Shown: piece after piece, positions 1 to 9,241 of the stretch
Numbering within the stretch: the stretch's first letter is position 1
Layout: each line of letters opens with the position of its first letter
Assembly (NCBI RefSeq): GCF_003351785.1
Contig: NZ_CP031230.1
Location: 682,001-746,000, forward strand
From: Sporosarcina sp. PTS2304
Lineage (GTDB): Bacteria; Bacillota; Bacilli; Bacillales_A; Planococcaceae
Direction: 5' to 3'
Length of the DNA stretch: 64,000 nucleotides
Translations under genes and position numbers: made by a program
Notes under the pieces: generated by a model
Told to the model about the DNA's origin: nothing
The model's database searches: none
Seen by the model: the letters and a program-made list of their open reading frames with translations, nothing else

Positions 1-560
1 ACATCTACTGGGCGTGACAAAATATCACTAGACATATCCGCAATTAAAGGAATATTTCCTGTGTCAGGGAATTCTTGGAACTGAGTACCGAAGATTGTAT
101 TATTAGAAGTAATGTGAACATATGCATCCTGCTCATCAAACGTAATTTCTTCAGTGGATGGAACGCGATTATAATTCGTCCCTTTCGTTGAAGCTGCTTC
201 ATACACTTCACCGATTGTCTTCGCTTCTTTAAGTGCTTTATCAGACCAGGCGCCCGACATAATATAGCTGGCTTTTTTCCCTGCAGAAAGGAAGTTCATA
301 GGAATCATTGCGAATTGTAGGCTCGCTCCACCTTGTAAAAATAACACTTCGTAATTTTCGGGAATAGAGAATAATGAGCGTAAACGGTTAATTGCTTGAT
401 TATGTACTTCCTCGTAAGTTGCACTGCGGTGACTCATTTCCATGATCGACATTCCCGATTCTTTAAAATCTACAAGCTCCGACTGTGCTTTTTCTAAGAC
501 TTCACGCGGAAGAGCGGATGGACCCGCATTAAAGTTATATACAGACTTCTGATTACTCAA
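1..560 (-). CDS. serC: Phosphoserine aminotransferase, 5' part (runs off the left edge)
   Basis: PLP enzyme of serine biosynthesis that converts 3-phosphohydroxypyruvate and glutamate to phosphoserine. Reading leftwards, about 186 codons are present and the frame is open to the window edge. The N-terminus carries the SerC signature YNFNAGPSALP, followed by EMSHRS and the cofactor-region segment LFLQGGASLQFAM. The start chosen is TTG at 560, because an AAGGAG ribosome site lies just upstream and the next residues (SNQKSVYNFNAGPS) fit the family start. The C-terminal half and stop are outside the window. The family call is secure; regulation is not visible. Confidence 0.93.
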   Translation of the reverse strand, partial: MSNQKSVYNFNAGPSALPREVLEKAQSELVDFKESGMSIMEMSHRSATYEEVHNQAINRLRSLFSIPENYEVLFLQGGASLQFAMIPMNFLSAGKKASYIMSGAWSDKALKEAKTIGEVYEAASTKGTNYNRVPSTEEITFDEQDAYVHITSNNTIFGTQFQEFPDTGNIPLIADMSSDILSRPVD

Positions 561-770
561 CAAAATCACTCCTTCATAAATTTACAACACTACGTAAAGT
601 ATATATGAAAAAATGAACATGTGAAATAGATAACTGTAGTTTCACAATAAATACATTTTTACTCTTCATGTTCGCCTGTTTGCTAACGTGAAAACTCGGG
701 TACATTGTAAGCAACTACAGTGTACATAATACGCGTTAAGTAGACAGTTAGAATTGTTGGAGGGGATGTC

Positions 771-1610
771 ATGAAAACAGATGGACGGAGAAAAAGTACG
801 AATGTCGAAGATAGAAGAGGTAGAGGTGGAGGCGGTGCTATTGCATTAGGTGGCGGTGGTCTAGGCATTGTCGGTATTATACTCTTTTTATTGTTAGGAG
901 GTAATCCTACAGAGTTAATAAACAATAATGCGACAGCACCCAATCAGCCCTATGTGGAGACTGAACAGGATCGGGAGTTGGCTGATTTTGTTTCTGTCGT
1001 TTTAGCTGACACAGAAGATATTTGGACAGAGCTTTTCCAACAACAAGGTCTCACGTATGAAAATCCTACGTTAGTTCTTTATACAGGACAGGTGGACACG
1101 GCTTGTGGATACGGAAGTGCTGCCGCCGGACCGTTTTATTGCCCGGGTGATCAAAAGCTTTATATCGATTTACAATTTTATAATGAATTACAGACTACAT
1201 TTAAAGCACCTGGAGATTTTGCTATGGCTTATGTTATAGCGCATGAAGTAGGGCATCATGTGCAAACATTGCTAGGAATTTCTGATCAAGTAATGCCGTT
1301 GAGACAAAAAATGAGTGAAGAACAATTCAATAAATACTTAGTGCGTTTTGAATTACAGGCAGATTACTTTGCCGGTGTATGGGCGCATCATGCACAAGGA
1401 CGAGGATATTTAGAACGCGGAGATTTACAAGAAGCTATTACTGCTGCGGGTGCCGTTGGTGATGATACAATTCAAAAAAGAGCAAGAGGTTATGTCGTTC
1501 CTGAGAGCTTTACACATGGTACAGCTACACAACGAATATACTGGTTCGAACATGGTTTTGAGTTAGGTACTATTGCAGGCGGCGATACTTTTAACGAAAC
1601 AGAAAAATAA
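771..1610 (+). CDS. Neutral zinc metallopeptidase, YpfJ/KPN_02809 family, membrane anchored
   Basis: Predicted zinc metallopeptidase of 279 residues. A basic N-terminus is followed by a Gly-rich stretch and one membrane segment (about residues 28-43), so the catalytic domain should be outside the cytoplasm. The zinc motif HEVGH is at residues 158-162 and a likely third-ligand helix, FELQADYFAGVWAHH, lies about 35 residues later. Two Cys (near 112 and 124) could form a disulfide. The start has a good GGAGGGG site. It stands alone between divergent serC and a convergent transporter. Substrate is unknown for the family. Confidence 0.85.
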   Translation: MKTDGRRKSTNVEDRRGRGGGGAIALGGGGLGIVGIILFLLLGGNPTELINNNATAPNQPYVETEQDRELADFVSVVLADTEDIWTELFQQQGLTYENPTLVLYTGQVDTACGYGSAAAGPFYCPGDQKLYIDLQFYNELQTTFKAPGDFAMAYVIAHEVGHHVQTLLGISDQVMPLRQKMSEEQFNKYLVRFELQADYFAGVWAHHAQGRGYLERGDLQEAITAAGAVGDDTIQKRARGYVVPESFTHGTATQRIYWFEHGFELGTIAGGDTFNETEK

Positions 1611-1754
1611 ACGCAGTTATTTATCACCGTTTGTAATATGCGGTAGTCAGTAGTAATTCTCACTTCCTATAGAACAATGAAAGGTATATTTTCTTTCATC
1701 ATTTTAAACTCCTCTAAAATAACTAGCTAATAGAAGATTCGATTTCATAAGAAT

Positions 1755-1804
1755 AGGGCTATCCTAGAAACTCAGATATCACTGACTTTCTGGACAGCCC
1801 TTTT
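1755..1804. terminator. Bidirectional terminator shared by the metallopeptidase and the MFS gene
   Basis: A long imperfect inverted repeat (agggctatcc...ggacagccct with inner agaaactcag/ctgactttct) lies between convergent genes and is followed by a T-run on the + strand. Its arms reappear near 30.85 kb and, more weakly, near 20.67 and 25.47 kb. Confidence 0.8.
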
Positions 1805-1817
1805 GTTATTCACTGTT

Positions 1818-3101
1818 TTATTTAGTAGCTGCTACTTGTGGTGCTGCAGTCGTCTTAAGTCCTTCTTGTTCATTACGTAACCTTTTAATGTCCACTCTAA
1901 TCAATAAAGAGATGACTAAAGCGACTGCAAATAATCCAGCGAAGAATAATAAACTACTTTCATAGCTTCCTGTTGTATCTTTCATCCATGCCGCAAACAT
2001 CGGACCCGCTACACCTGCAGCAGACCAAGCTGTTAAAATATAACCATGGATTGCCCCGAGTTGTCTAGTGCCAAAAATGTCCCCAATGTATGCAGGAATT
2101 GAAGCGAACCCTCCGCCATAGCATGTGTAAATGATTGCCAGAATCACTTGGAATATAATTGCGTTCGTTGTGAATGGCAAGATAGAAAATAAAATTAACT
2201 GAACAACGAAAAATGTAGTGTACGTATTCGGACGACCAATATAGTCGGAAATAGCGGCCCAACCAAGTCTTCCGGCGCCATTAAATACACCTAGCACTCC
2301 GACTAAAGCTGCGGCTTGGACAGTAGTCATTCCAATACTGTCTATTGCCATAGGTTTAGCAGCGGAAAGAATAGCAATTCCACAAGTTACATTAATAAAT
2401 AGCATGAGCCATAAATAATAAAAACGTTTTGTTTTCACTGCTTGATTGGCTGTTAATTGTGCCAAATCTTGTTTAATCTCTGTTTTTCCAGACTGCACTT
2501 TCTCAATAAAACCAGGCGGTGCCCATCCTTCTTCAGGTTTCTCAAGGTAAAGTGAGGAAAGTAACATTATAGTAAAATAAGAAATCCCTAATATAAAGAA
2601 TGTTTTTTGTAATCCTACATTGACAATCAAATATTCCATAATCGGACTGCTAATTGCTGCGGCAAATCCAAAGCCCATAATGGCTAAACCTGTAGCAAGT
2701 CCTCTCCGATCCGGAAACCATTTGACGAGAGTAGATACAGGGGCTATGTACCCGACGCCTAGACCAATACCTCCAAGCATTCCGTAAAAAATATACAGCA
2801 TTGGTAATGAAGACATGCCGACTGCTAATCCTGATCCGGTTACTCCGACGCCAAAGAATAATGCAGCTAGCAACCCTGCTTTTCGAGGCCCGTATTTTTC
2901 AACGAAATGCCCTAAAAATGCCGCAGATAAACCAAGAAATAAAATAGCGATACTAAACGTAAGCTGCACTTGACTTGTACTCCAGCCAAATTCCTCTATC
3001 AATGGATTTGTAAAGTTACTCCATGCATAAACGGATCCGATAGAAATGTGGATACCAACTGCTGAAAGAGCAATGAGCCACCTGTTCTTTGTCTTTTTCA
3101 T
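1818..3101 (-). CDS. MFS carrier of the oxalate/formate antiporter (OFA) family
   Basis: Twelve-segment major facilitator of 427 residues. The N-terminal half has the OFA look: SIGSVYAWSNFTNPL in TM1, a loop with EKYGPRKAG, and IGLGVGYIAPVSTLVKWFP around TM4-5. OFA members exchange small carboxylates such as oxalate and formate, but many have other substrates. The gene lies next to fdhD and the formate dehydrogenase, so a formate or oxalate carrier is a reasonable inference, not a demonstrated one. The 3' end meets a shared terminator; the start ATG at 3101 is preceded by a weak purine-rich site. Confidence 0.8.
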   Translation of the reverse strand: MKKTKNRWLIALSAVGIHISIGSVYAWSNFTNPLIEEFGWSTSQVQLTFSIAILFLGLSAAFLGHFVEKYGPRKAGLLAALFFGVGVTGSGLAVGMSSLPMLYIFYGMLGGIGLGVGYIAPVSTLVKWFPDRRGLATGLAIMGFGFAAAISSPIMEYLIVNVGLQKTFFILGISYFTIMLLSSLYLEKPEEGWAPPGFIEKVQSGKTEIKQDLAQLTANQAVKTKRFYYLWLMLFINVTCGIAILSAAKPMAIDSIGMTTVQAAALVGVLGVFNGAGRLGWAAISDYIGRPNTYTTFFVVQLILFSILPFTTNAIIFQVILAIIYTCYGGGFASIPAYIGDIFGTRQLGAIHGYILTAWSAAGVAGPMFAAWMKDTTGSYESSLLFFAGLFAVALVISLLIRVDIKRLRNEQEGLKTTAAPQVAATK

Positions 3102-3246
3102 TCATCATCTTCCCCTTTGTGAACTGAAATTTTTGCACTCCTTTTCTCCCCTTGTCTACTAAGTAAAATAAACTAAAGTCCTATATGTTCCTACACCTAA
3201 CAATAATACAAACGAAACACGATTAGGATTAAGGTGTATAGTAGTA

Positions 3247-4092
3247 TTAATTCACACAATTGTCAATATTATCTTTTGTGAACGTATCCATTATCTTATC
3301 ATCACCTATCAGAATCCTCTTCGGATGAGTATATAAATTAAAAGTGGATCCCCGTATAAAACCTACTGTTGTAATTCCTAAATCTTGAGCTAACGTCAAA
3401 GCCAATTCAGTTGGAGCCGATTTTGAAAGAACAATTTCACAGCCGATCTTTGCCACTTTTAATAAAATTTCTGAAGAAATGCGTCCGCTGAAAACAATAA
3501 TTTTGTTTTGAACAGAAATTTGATTTTTTAAACAATGCCCGTAAATTTTATCGAGCGCATTATGACGTCCAATATCCATTCTAGAAACTAAGAGTCCATC
3601 TGGATCACATAAAGCTGCGTTGTGAACTCCACCTGTATGTCGGAACATATCTGCCTGTTGTTCCATTTGAGCCATTAACGAAAATATCTGTTCAGGTGCC
3701 AGTTGAACAGATATTCCTTTCATTCTTTTGGCAGTCAATGCATCACTCGCGAAGATGAATCCTTGTCTGCTCATACCGCAGCAAGACGTAATATAGCGTT
3801 TGTTTTGCAATTGTTCAAAGAAAGGATAGACTAAGTCAGTCTGAACATGAATAAAGCCATTTTCCAAATCTAAGTGAATATCCTTGATCTGTTCCCATTT
3901 CGGAACTACACCTTCAGAAGCTAAAAAACCGATCGTCATATCCTCGATATATTCCGGTGTACAGACAATAGTGGCAAATTCCTGCCCATTGAGTTTAATA
4001 GTCACAGCATATTCTGTAGCCACTTGATCTTTTTTTGAGTTCCATTCTCCATTTTGATAGCGGATAATAGATCGTTGCTGCTGTTGTTCCAT
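3247..4092 (-). CDS. fdhD: FdhD, sulfurtransferase for formate dehydrogenase maturation
   Basis: FdhD passes sulfur from a cysteine desulfurase to the bis-MGD molybdenum cofactor of formate dehydrogenase. The protein is 281 residues from the ATG at 4092, which has a strong AAAGGAGG site 7 bases upstream; an upstream in-frame extension of 27 codons has none and overlaps the preceding gene. The mobile Cys pair is at residues 104-105 (TSCCGMSRQG). Family segments GRHNALDKIYG and FSGRISSEILLKVAKIG are present. It follows the DUF2294 gene by 16 bases, suggesting one minus-strand unit divergent from fdhA, the enzyme it should mature. Confidence 0.93.
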   Translation of the reverse strand: MEQQQQRSIIRYQNGEWNSKKDQVATEYAVTIKLNGQEFATIVCTPEYIEDMTIGFLASEGVVPKWEQIKDIHLDLENGFIHVQTDLVYPFFEQLQNKRYITSCCGMSRQGFIFASDALTAKRMKGISVQLAPEQIFSLMAQMEQQADMFRHTGGVHNAALCDPDGLLVSRMDIGRHNALDKIYGHCLKNQISVQNKIIVFSGRISSEILLKVAKIGCEIVLSKSAPTELALTLAQDLGITTVGFIRGSTFNLYTHPKRILIGDDKIMDTFTKDNIDNCVN

Positions 4093-4108
4093 TGGGATCG
4101 CCTCCTTT

Positions 4109-4450
4109 TCAATCGATTGCCCGATCAAATAAAAATACTGAAACTGCAATATCATCATCGATTTTAAAATCACTAAATAAATGCAAAAGTTTTGCTTCTA
4201 CTATTTCTTCTAAACCTTCCGGGGGCTTTTCAGCGTAGACTGCTTGAATCATTGACGTGCGCGCTCCGTGAACAATCTTTTTACCTTCTGGTGTTCTGGC
4301 GATAAATTTTTCAGTTGGTGTCAAATTTCCGTAAAGAGTGGAAACTGCCATATTATCAACAAAAATTGTGTGAATCCGCTCAGGCCCTTTACCGAATAAG
4401 TCTTTTCTTAGTTTACGAATAATATCGTTGAACTCGTGGATTTTTTTCAT
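4109..4450 (-). CDS. DUF2294 domain protein of the formate dehydrogenase cluster
   Basis: Small soluble protein of 113 residues, counted from ATG 4450, which has GAGGAG 8 bases upstream; the GTG five codons earlier overlaps that site and is unlikely. It matches the DUF2294 pattern (DNMAVSTLYGNLTPTEK, then GARTSMIQAVY). In B. subtilis a protein with this domain (YrhF) lies in the yrhDEFG formate cluster, so the neighbourhood is conserved. Biochemical role is unknown; a part in FDH assembly or regulation is inference from position only. Confidence 0.8.
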   Translation of the reverse strand: MKKIHEFNDIIRKLRKDLFGKGPERIHTIFVDNMAVSTLYGNLTPTEKFIARTPEGKKIVHGARTSMIQAVYAEKPPEGLEEIVEAKLLHLFSDFKIDDDIAVSVFLFDRAID

Positions 4451-4552
4451 GTGATGACTCCTCACTTTTATTTACTGAATAATTAGAATTTTATTTTGTA
4501 GGCATTGTATTAAATGCTCTATTACTTTATACTAAATATAGAAATGTTGAAA

Positions 4553-4574
4553 CCCTAGTACGTGATTGCTAGGG
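4553..4574. other. Small hairpin in the fdhA upstream region
   Basis: Perfect 6-bp inverted repeat ccctag/ctaggg with a 10-base loop, about 140 bases before fdhA, in the divergent intergenic region shared with the DUF2294-fdhD unit. It could be an operator or part of a leader RNA. Confidence 0.4.
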
Positions 4575-4640
4575 CTTTACCTATCTATCTGTAATAGTAA
4601 ATACGGATTGGTTCTTTAGCAAGTCCTGTTAAGAAACTAT

Positions 4641-4689
4641 TCCACCATGAAAAAATGCCGTGTGAACCGGTTTTTCATGGTGGATTTTT
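4641..4689 (+). promoter_or_regulatory. Terminator-like hairpin in the fdhA leader, possible attenuator
   Basis: A perfect 14-bp stem (tccaccatgaaaaa with tttttcatggtgga, 16-base loop) is followed by a T-rich tract and ends about 27 bases before the fdhA start. The gene to its left points away, so no upstream plus-strand gene needs terminating. That position suggests conditional termination or leader control of fdhA. Confidence 0.55.
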
Positions 4690-4711
4690 ATTTGAGAAGG
4701 AGGATGCCAAA

Positions 4712-7636
4712 ATGTCTATTTCAATTAACGATCAAATAATTAATTTTGAAGAGGGTTCAACATTAATTCAAATAATTAACGCCAATAAAATTGAGCATCC
4801 ACAAATTTGTCATTTACCTGAAGTGGATCCGATTGAAACGTGTGACACATGTATCGTAGAAGTGAATGGGGAGTTGACACGTGCCTGTTCTACAAAAGCA
4901 GTGGATGGCATGGATGTTCAACTGTCTTCTCCGCGTGCAAAAGCTGCACAAACAGAAGCGATGGATCGTATATTGGAAAATCATTTATTGTATTGTACCG
5001 TATGTGATAATAATAATGGCAATTGTAAAGTTCATAATACCGTAGCATTGATGGAAGTCGAGCATCAAAAATATCCATATGAACCAAAATGTTCGAAAGA
5101 TGCTGTAGATTTTACACATCCATTTTACCGTTATGATCCAAACCAGTGTATTGCCTGCGGACAATGTGTGGAAGTATGTCAGAATCTTCAAGTCAACGAA
5201 ACACTGTCTATTGACTGGGAGCGTGATCGACCTATCGTATTGTGGGACGGTGGCGCCAAAATCAATGAGTCTTCATGTGTAGGTTGCGGCCATTGTATAA
5301 CGGTTTGCCCGTGTAATGCACTGATGGAGAAAACAATGCTTGGCGAAGCTGGTTTCATGACGAAGATGAGTGATGAGTTAATGGAGCCGATGGTAGATTT
5401 GATTAAAGAAGTAGAGCCCGGGTACAGCAGTATTATGGCTCTTTCCGATGTTGAGTCAGCTATGCGCGAAGCAAAGATTAAAAAAACGAAAACAGTTTGT
5501 ACATTTTGCGGCGTAGGATGTTCGTATGAAGTGTGGACAAAAGATCGTAAAATTTTAAAAATCCAACCAGTTTCCGATGCGCCGGTCAACCAGATTTCTA
5601 CATGTGTGAAAGGAAAATTTGGTTGGGACTTTGTCAATAGTGAAGAGCGCATTACATCACCTCTCATCCGTAAAGGCGATGAGTTTGTTGAAGCCTCATG
5701 GGAAGAAGCGCTTGATTTAGTAGCAGAAAACTTAGGTAAAATCCGAGATGAACATGGAAGAGATGGCGTAGGAATTATTTCTTCATCCAAAATTACGAAT
5801 GAGGAAAACTACGTCATTCAAAAGTTCGCTCGTCAGGTGTTTAAAACGAATAACGTAGATAACTGCTCACGCTACTGCCAATCTCCTGCTACTGACGGAC
5901 TGTTTCGGACGGTCGGAATGGGTGGAGATGCCGGAACGATTCAAGATATTGCACAGGCTGGACTCGTCATTATTGTAGGAGCAAACCCTGCTGAAGGGCA
6001 TCCAGTACTAGCTACACGTGTAAAACGTGCACATAAGTTACACGGACAAAAACTTATTGTGGCAGATTTACGAAAACACGAAATGGCAGAACGTGCAGAT
6101 ATCTTTATGACTCCACAGCAAGGAACAGACCAAGTGTGGCTGATGGCTGTGACGAAGTATGTAATCGATCAAGGCTGGCATGATCAGCAATTTATCGATG
6201 AAAATGTTTTGCATTTTGAAGATTTCAAAACTGTATTAGATCGTTATACGCTCGAGTATGCGGAAGAAATAACAGGTATCTCAAAAGATGTCTTAATTCA
6301 TACAGCTGAATTAATTCGTGATGCTGACGGGACGTGTATTCTTTGGGGCATGGGTGTAACACAAAATACAGGGGGTTCTGATACGTCAGCAGCTATTTCA
6401 AACTTACTGCTTGCGACAGGCAATTACCGTAGGCCCGGTGCAGGAGCCTATCCGCTACGAGGGCACAATAACGTTCAAGGGGCTTGCGACATGGGAAGTC
6501 TGCCAGGTTGGTTGCCAGGTTATCAGCATATTACAGACGACGTAGCACGTGAAAAGTTTGAACGTGCGTATGGAGTAGAGATTGAAGGGAAGCCTGGTCT
6601 AGACAATATTCAGATGCTTCACTCGATAGATGAAGGCGTCATGAAAGGTATGTATATTGTTGGAGAAGATATGGCATTAGTGGATTCCAATGCAAACTAC
6701 GTTCATGATGTTCTTTCCAAATTGGATTTCTTAGTAGTCCAAGATATATTCTTTTCACGCACCGCACAATATGCGAATGTTATTTTACCTGCAGTACCTT
6801 CTTTAGAAAAAGACGGTACATTCACAAATACGGAAAGACGAGTGCAGCGTTTATATAAAGCATTGCCGAATAAAGGAAACTCACGTCAAGATTGGTGGAT
6901 TATTCAAGAGGTCGCGAATCGTCTAGGGCAGCAGTGGAACTATAGTCATCCCCGTGATATTTTTGAAGAAATGACAAGCTTGAGTCCAATGTTTAGCGAA
7001 GCTTCTTATGACGTACTAGAAGATTGGGGAAGTTTCCTTTGGGGAAGTTTAGATGGAAAGAGCACGCCGTTATTGTATACGGAAGGCTTCAATTTCCCGG
7101 ATAAAAAAGCACGTTTCGCCTTGTCAGATTGGGTGGAGCCGGTTAAATTCCCAGACGAATTCGATTTACACATTAATAATGGTCGTATGCTTGAACACTT
7201 CCATGAAGGTAATATGACGAATAAATCAGAAGGAATTCAAGAAAAGGTTCCGAATATTTATGTAGAAATATCGCCTGAACTGGCCGAAGAACGAGGTGTC
7301 GTAACAGGTACCTATGTCCGACTTATTTCTCCTTATGGAGCGTTAAAGTTACCAGCGCTAGTTACCGGCCGAGTACAAAAAAATGAATTGTTTTTACCGA
7401 TGAACTCCGTTGAGAAGAAATCTGCAATTAACTTCTTAACAGGTCCAGCAACTGACCAGCGAACGAACACACCAGCATATAAGCAGACTAAAGTTCGCAT
7501 GGAAGTGCTTCCGCAAACAGGAGACAATCCATTGCCAAAGACTAATCACAGAGATAAGAAAAGACATCCTCAAAATGGCGTAGAAGTTCAAAGAAAGTGG
7601 AATCGACCAGGATATGTTCAATTAACAGATCAATAA
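4712..7636 (+). CDS. fdhA: Formate dehydrogenase catalytic subunit, cysteine type, with N-terminal iron-sulfur domains
   Basis: Mo/W-bis-MGD enzyme oxidising formate to CO2, 974 residues. The N-terminus resembles complex I NuoG: a 2Fe-2S set (C33, C44, C47, C59), a His-Cys cluster (H91, C95, C98, C105) and two 4Fe-4S motifs (C146-C156 and C189-C199). The molybdopterin domain begins with CTFCGVGC (263-270) plus C298. The metal ligand is probably C389 in NCSRYCQSP, where selenoenzymes have selenocysteine. Start is ATG 4712 with AGAAGGAGG upstream; a 19-codon extension lies inside the leader hairpin. No twin-arginine signal is seen, so it is likely cytoplasmic. B. subtilis YrhE has the same architecture. 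Confidence 0.93.
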   Translation: MSISINDQIINFEEGSTLIQIINANKIEHPQICHLPEVDPIETCDTCIVEVNGELTRACSTKAVDGMDVQLSSPRAKAAQTEAMDRILENHLLYCTVCDNNNGNCKVHNTVALMEVEHQKYPYEPKCSKDAVDFTHPFYRYDPNQCIACGQCVEVCQNLQVNETLSIDWERDRPIVLWDGGAKINESSCVGCGHCITVCPCNALMEKTMLGEAGFMTKMSDELMEPMVDLIKEVEPGYSSIMALSDVESAMREAKIKKTKTVCTFCGVGCSYEVWTKDRKILKIQPVSDAPVNQISTCVKGKFGWDFVNSEERITSPLIRKGDEFVEASWEEALDLVAENLGKIRDEHGRDGVGIISSSKITNEENYVIQKFARQVFKTNNVDNCSRYCQSPATDGLFRTVGMGGDAGTIQDIAQAGLVIIVGANPAEGHPVLATRVKRAHKLHGQKLIVADLRKHEMAERADIFMTPQQGTDQVWLMAVTKYVIDQGWHDQQFIDENVLHFEDFKTVLDRYTLEYAEEITGISKDVLIHTAELIRDADGTCILWGMGVTQNTGGSDTSAAISNLLLATGNYRRPGAGAYPLRGHNNVQGACDMGSLPGWLPGYQHITDDVAREKFERAYGVEIEGKPGLDNIQMLHSIDEGVMKGMYIVGEDMALVDSNANYVHDVLSKLDFLVVQDIFFSRTAQYANVILPAVPSLEKDGTFTNTERRVQRLYKALPNKGNSRQDWWIIQEVANRLGQQWNYSHPRDIFEEMTSLSPMFSEASYDVLEDWGSFLWGSLDGKSTPLLYTEGFNFPDKKARFALSDWVEPVKFPDEFDLHINNGRMLEHFHEGNMTNKSEGIQEKVPNIYVEISPELAEERGVVTGTYVRLISPYGALKLPALVTGRVQKNELFLPMNSVEKKSAINFLTGPATDQRTNTPAYKQTKVRMEVLPQTGDNPLPKTNHRDKKRHPQNGVEVQRKWNRPGYVQLTDQ

Positions 7637-7654
7637 ATTGTGAGGTGAGTGAGC

Positions 7655-8143
7655 ATGGCAACACCGATAACTTCTATTAAGAAAACCGAGCGAACGGAAA
7701 TGGAAGTCCAGCAAGAGAAATTGGCCGATTTGCAGAAACAGCTAGCAGAGCAAGAAGAGTCACTTCAAAAGCTGATAGAAATTACAAGTGAATTGCATAC
7801 TATCGGCGCGTTAGACGCGTTACAAGCAATGTTACAATCAAAAGAAAAAATTGCAGGCATTGCGGTAGGTCAAGTATCCAGAGAACCGGTGACGAATATA
7901 TTGAATAACTTGTTGGCGGCTGCTGGGACATTAACAGCTGTTAATCCAGCGACGGTTCAGCAACTTTCACATAGTGTGCAACAAGGATTACATGAGGCGG
8001 AACAGGGTGTGGAAGAAGGACAGAAAACCGGTGTTCTTCAATTGATGAAGGCTATCAATGATCCCGATATTAACCGTGCTGTAACGTTCGGGATGAATTT
8101 CCTGAAAGGTATGGGAAAAGGGTTAAATGATCCGACTGAATAA
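7655..8143 (+). CDS. DUF1641 protein, YrhD-like formate dehydrogenase partner
   Basis: Protein of 162 residues beginning 18 bases after fdhA, with a GAGGTGAG site before ATG 7655. Residues about 15-50 are a charged Gln/Glu-rich coiled coil; the C-terminal part (AINDPDINRAVTFGMNFLKGMGKGL) is the DUF1641 signature. B. subtilis YrhD carries the same domain beside YrhE. Co-transcription with fdhA is very likely. The role may be as an accessory or small subunit, but no mechanism is evident from the sequence. Confidence 0.85.
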   Translation: MATPITSIKKTERTEMEVQQEKLADLQKQLAEQEESLQKLIEITSELHTIGALDALQAMLQSKEKIAGIAVGQVSREPVTNILNNLLAAAGTLTAVNPATVQQLSHSVQQGLHEAEQGVEEGQKTGVLQLMKAINDPDINRAVTFGMNFLKGMGKGLNDPTE

Positions 8144-8201
8144 CAAACCTTTGCGAAAAACATGAAAATGCTTCATACTATAATATAAGATTAAAACAGT
8201 T

Positions 8202-8238
8202 CTCCAGCATCCTTTCTATTATATAGAAGGAAGCTGGG
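8202..8238. terminator. Inverted repeat after the fdhA operon
   Basis: Near-perfect inverted repeat (ccagcatcctttctat with atagaaggaagctgg) between the DUF1641 gene and purU. No T-run follows on the + strand, so it is a weak terminator candidate or an RNA processing or stability structure. Confidence 0.45.
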
Positions 8239-8296
8239 GAAATTTATCTGAGTAGAAGTAGAAGATTTAACTTAATTAGTAGGAGATGGAAAATAT

Positions 8297-9205
8297 ATGT
8301 CAACAAAAAGTCAGGTAGCCATGCAATTAGAAGAACAATCAGCTTCACTAAAAAATATCGGAAGACTACTAGTCAAATGTTCCGACAAACCAGGAATTGT
8401 TGCTGCAGTTTCAACCTTTTTACTAAATCATCAAGCAAACATCGTTGAATCTAGTCAATATTCCACAGATCCTGAAGGTGGGATGTTTTATCTGCGCATT
8501 GAATTCCACGCAGAAAATTTATTGCAAAAGAAACAGCAACTCGAAAGTGATTTTCAAAAAGTGGCGGATGAACATGAATTAGAATACCGTTTTTCCTATG
8601 CGGTAGAGTTAAAACGCACGGCTATTTTCGTCTCAAAAGAGCCTTACTGCTTAATGGAACTATTGTGGGAGTGGCAAAACGGTGATTTGAATACAGATAT
8701 TGTCGTTGTTATTAGTAATCATGAAGATGCGAGAAGCATGGTAGAAGCTCTCGGGATACCGTTCCATTATATTCCGGCCAACAAAGACATTCGCCAAGAA
8801 GTAGAGCAACAGCAAATTAAGTTAATGGAAGAATACGAAGTCGATGTACTGGTGCTAGCACGGTATATGCAAATACTAACTCCTGATTTCGTTAGTCATT
8901 TCCCGAACCAAATTATCAATATCCACCATTCATTTTTGCCCGCATTTATTGGTGCAAAGCCTTATGAACGAGCGTTTGGACGCGGAGTAAAACTAATCGG
9001 AGCCACATCACATTATGTAACAAATGATTTAGATGAAGGTCCAATTATCGAACAAGATATCGAGCGTGTCGATCACCGTGATGATACAGTTCAATTAAAG
9101 AAAATCGGCCGTACAATCGAGCGGCGAGTGCTTGCGCGTGCGGTGAAATGGCATATTGAAGACCGTATTATTGTAGAGAACAATAAAACTATTGTATTTC
9201 ATTAA
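8297..9205 (+). CDS. purU: Formyltetrahydrofolate deformylase
   Basis: Hydrolyses 10-formyl-THF to formate and THF, balancing one-carbon pools. The 302-residue protein has an N-terminal ACT domain (about 20-100, LLVKCSDKPGIVAAVSTFL) and a C-terminal formyltransferase fold with the catalytic Asn-His region NIHHSFLPAFIGAKPY and the Asp in DLDEGPIIEQD. It follows the formate dehydrogenase unit by about 150 bases on the same strand, so this stretch links formate release with formate oxidation. Start ATG 8297 has a GTAGGAGATGG site. Confidence 0.93.
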   Translation: MSTKSQVAMQLEEQSASLKNIGRLLVKCSDKPGIVAAVSTFLLNHQANIVESSQYSTDPEGGMFYLRIEFHAENLLQKKQQLESDFQKVADEHELEYRFSYAVELKRTAIFVSKEPYCLMELLWEWQNGDLNTDIVVVISNHEDARSMVEALGIPFHYIPANKDIRQEVEQQQIKLMEEYEVDVLVLARYMQILTPDFVSHFPNQIINIHHSFLPAFIGAKPYERAFGRGVKLIGATSHYVTNDLDEGPIIEQDIERVDHRDDTVQLKKIGRTIERRVLARAVKWHIEDRIIVENNKTIVFH

Positions 9206-9241
9206 AACGAACCCATCTCAGTTTTGAGATGGGTTCGTTTT
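9204..9241. terminator. Strong bidirectional terminator between purU and the YitT-like gene
   Basis: Near-perfect hairpin aaacgaacccatctca/ tgagatgggttcgttt with A and T flanks usable on both strands; the genes are convergent. Confidence 0.9.

Noticed and set aside
4450..4711. Moco riboswitch before fdhA
   Set aside because: Hairpins are present, but I could not fit them to the Moco aptamer layout; kept as an unassigned leader structure.
5188..5790. Long antisense open frame inside fdhA
   Set aside because: It mirrors the coding strand of a well conserved gene and has low-complexity composition; an artefact of codon use.
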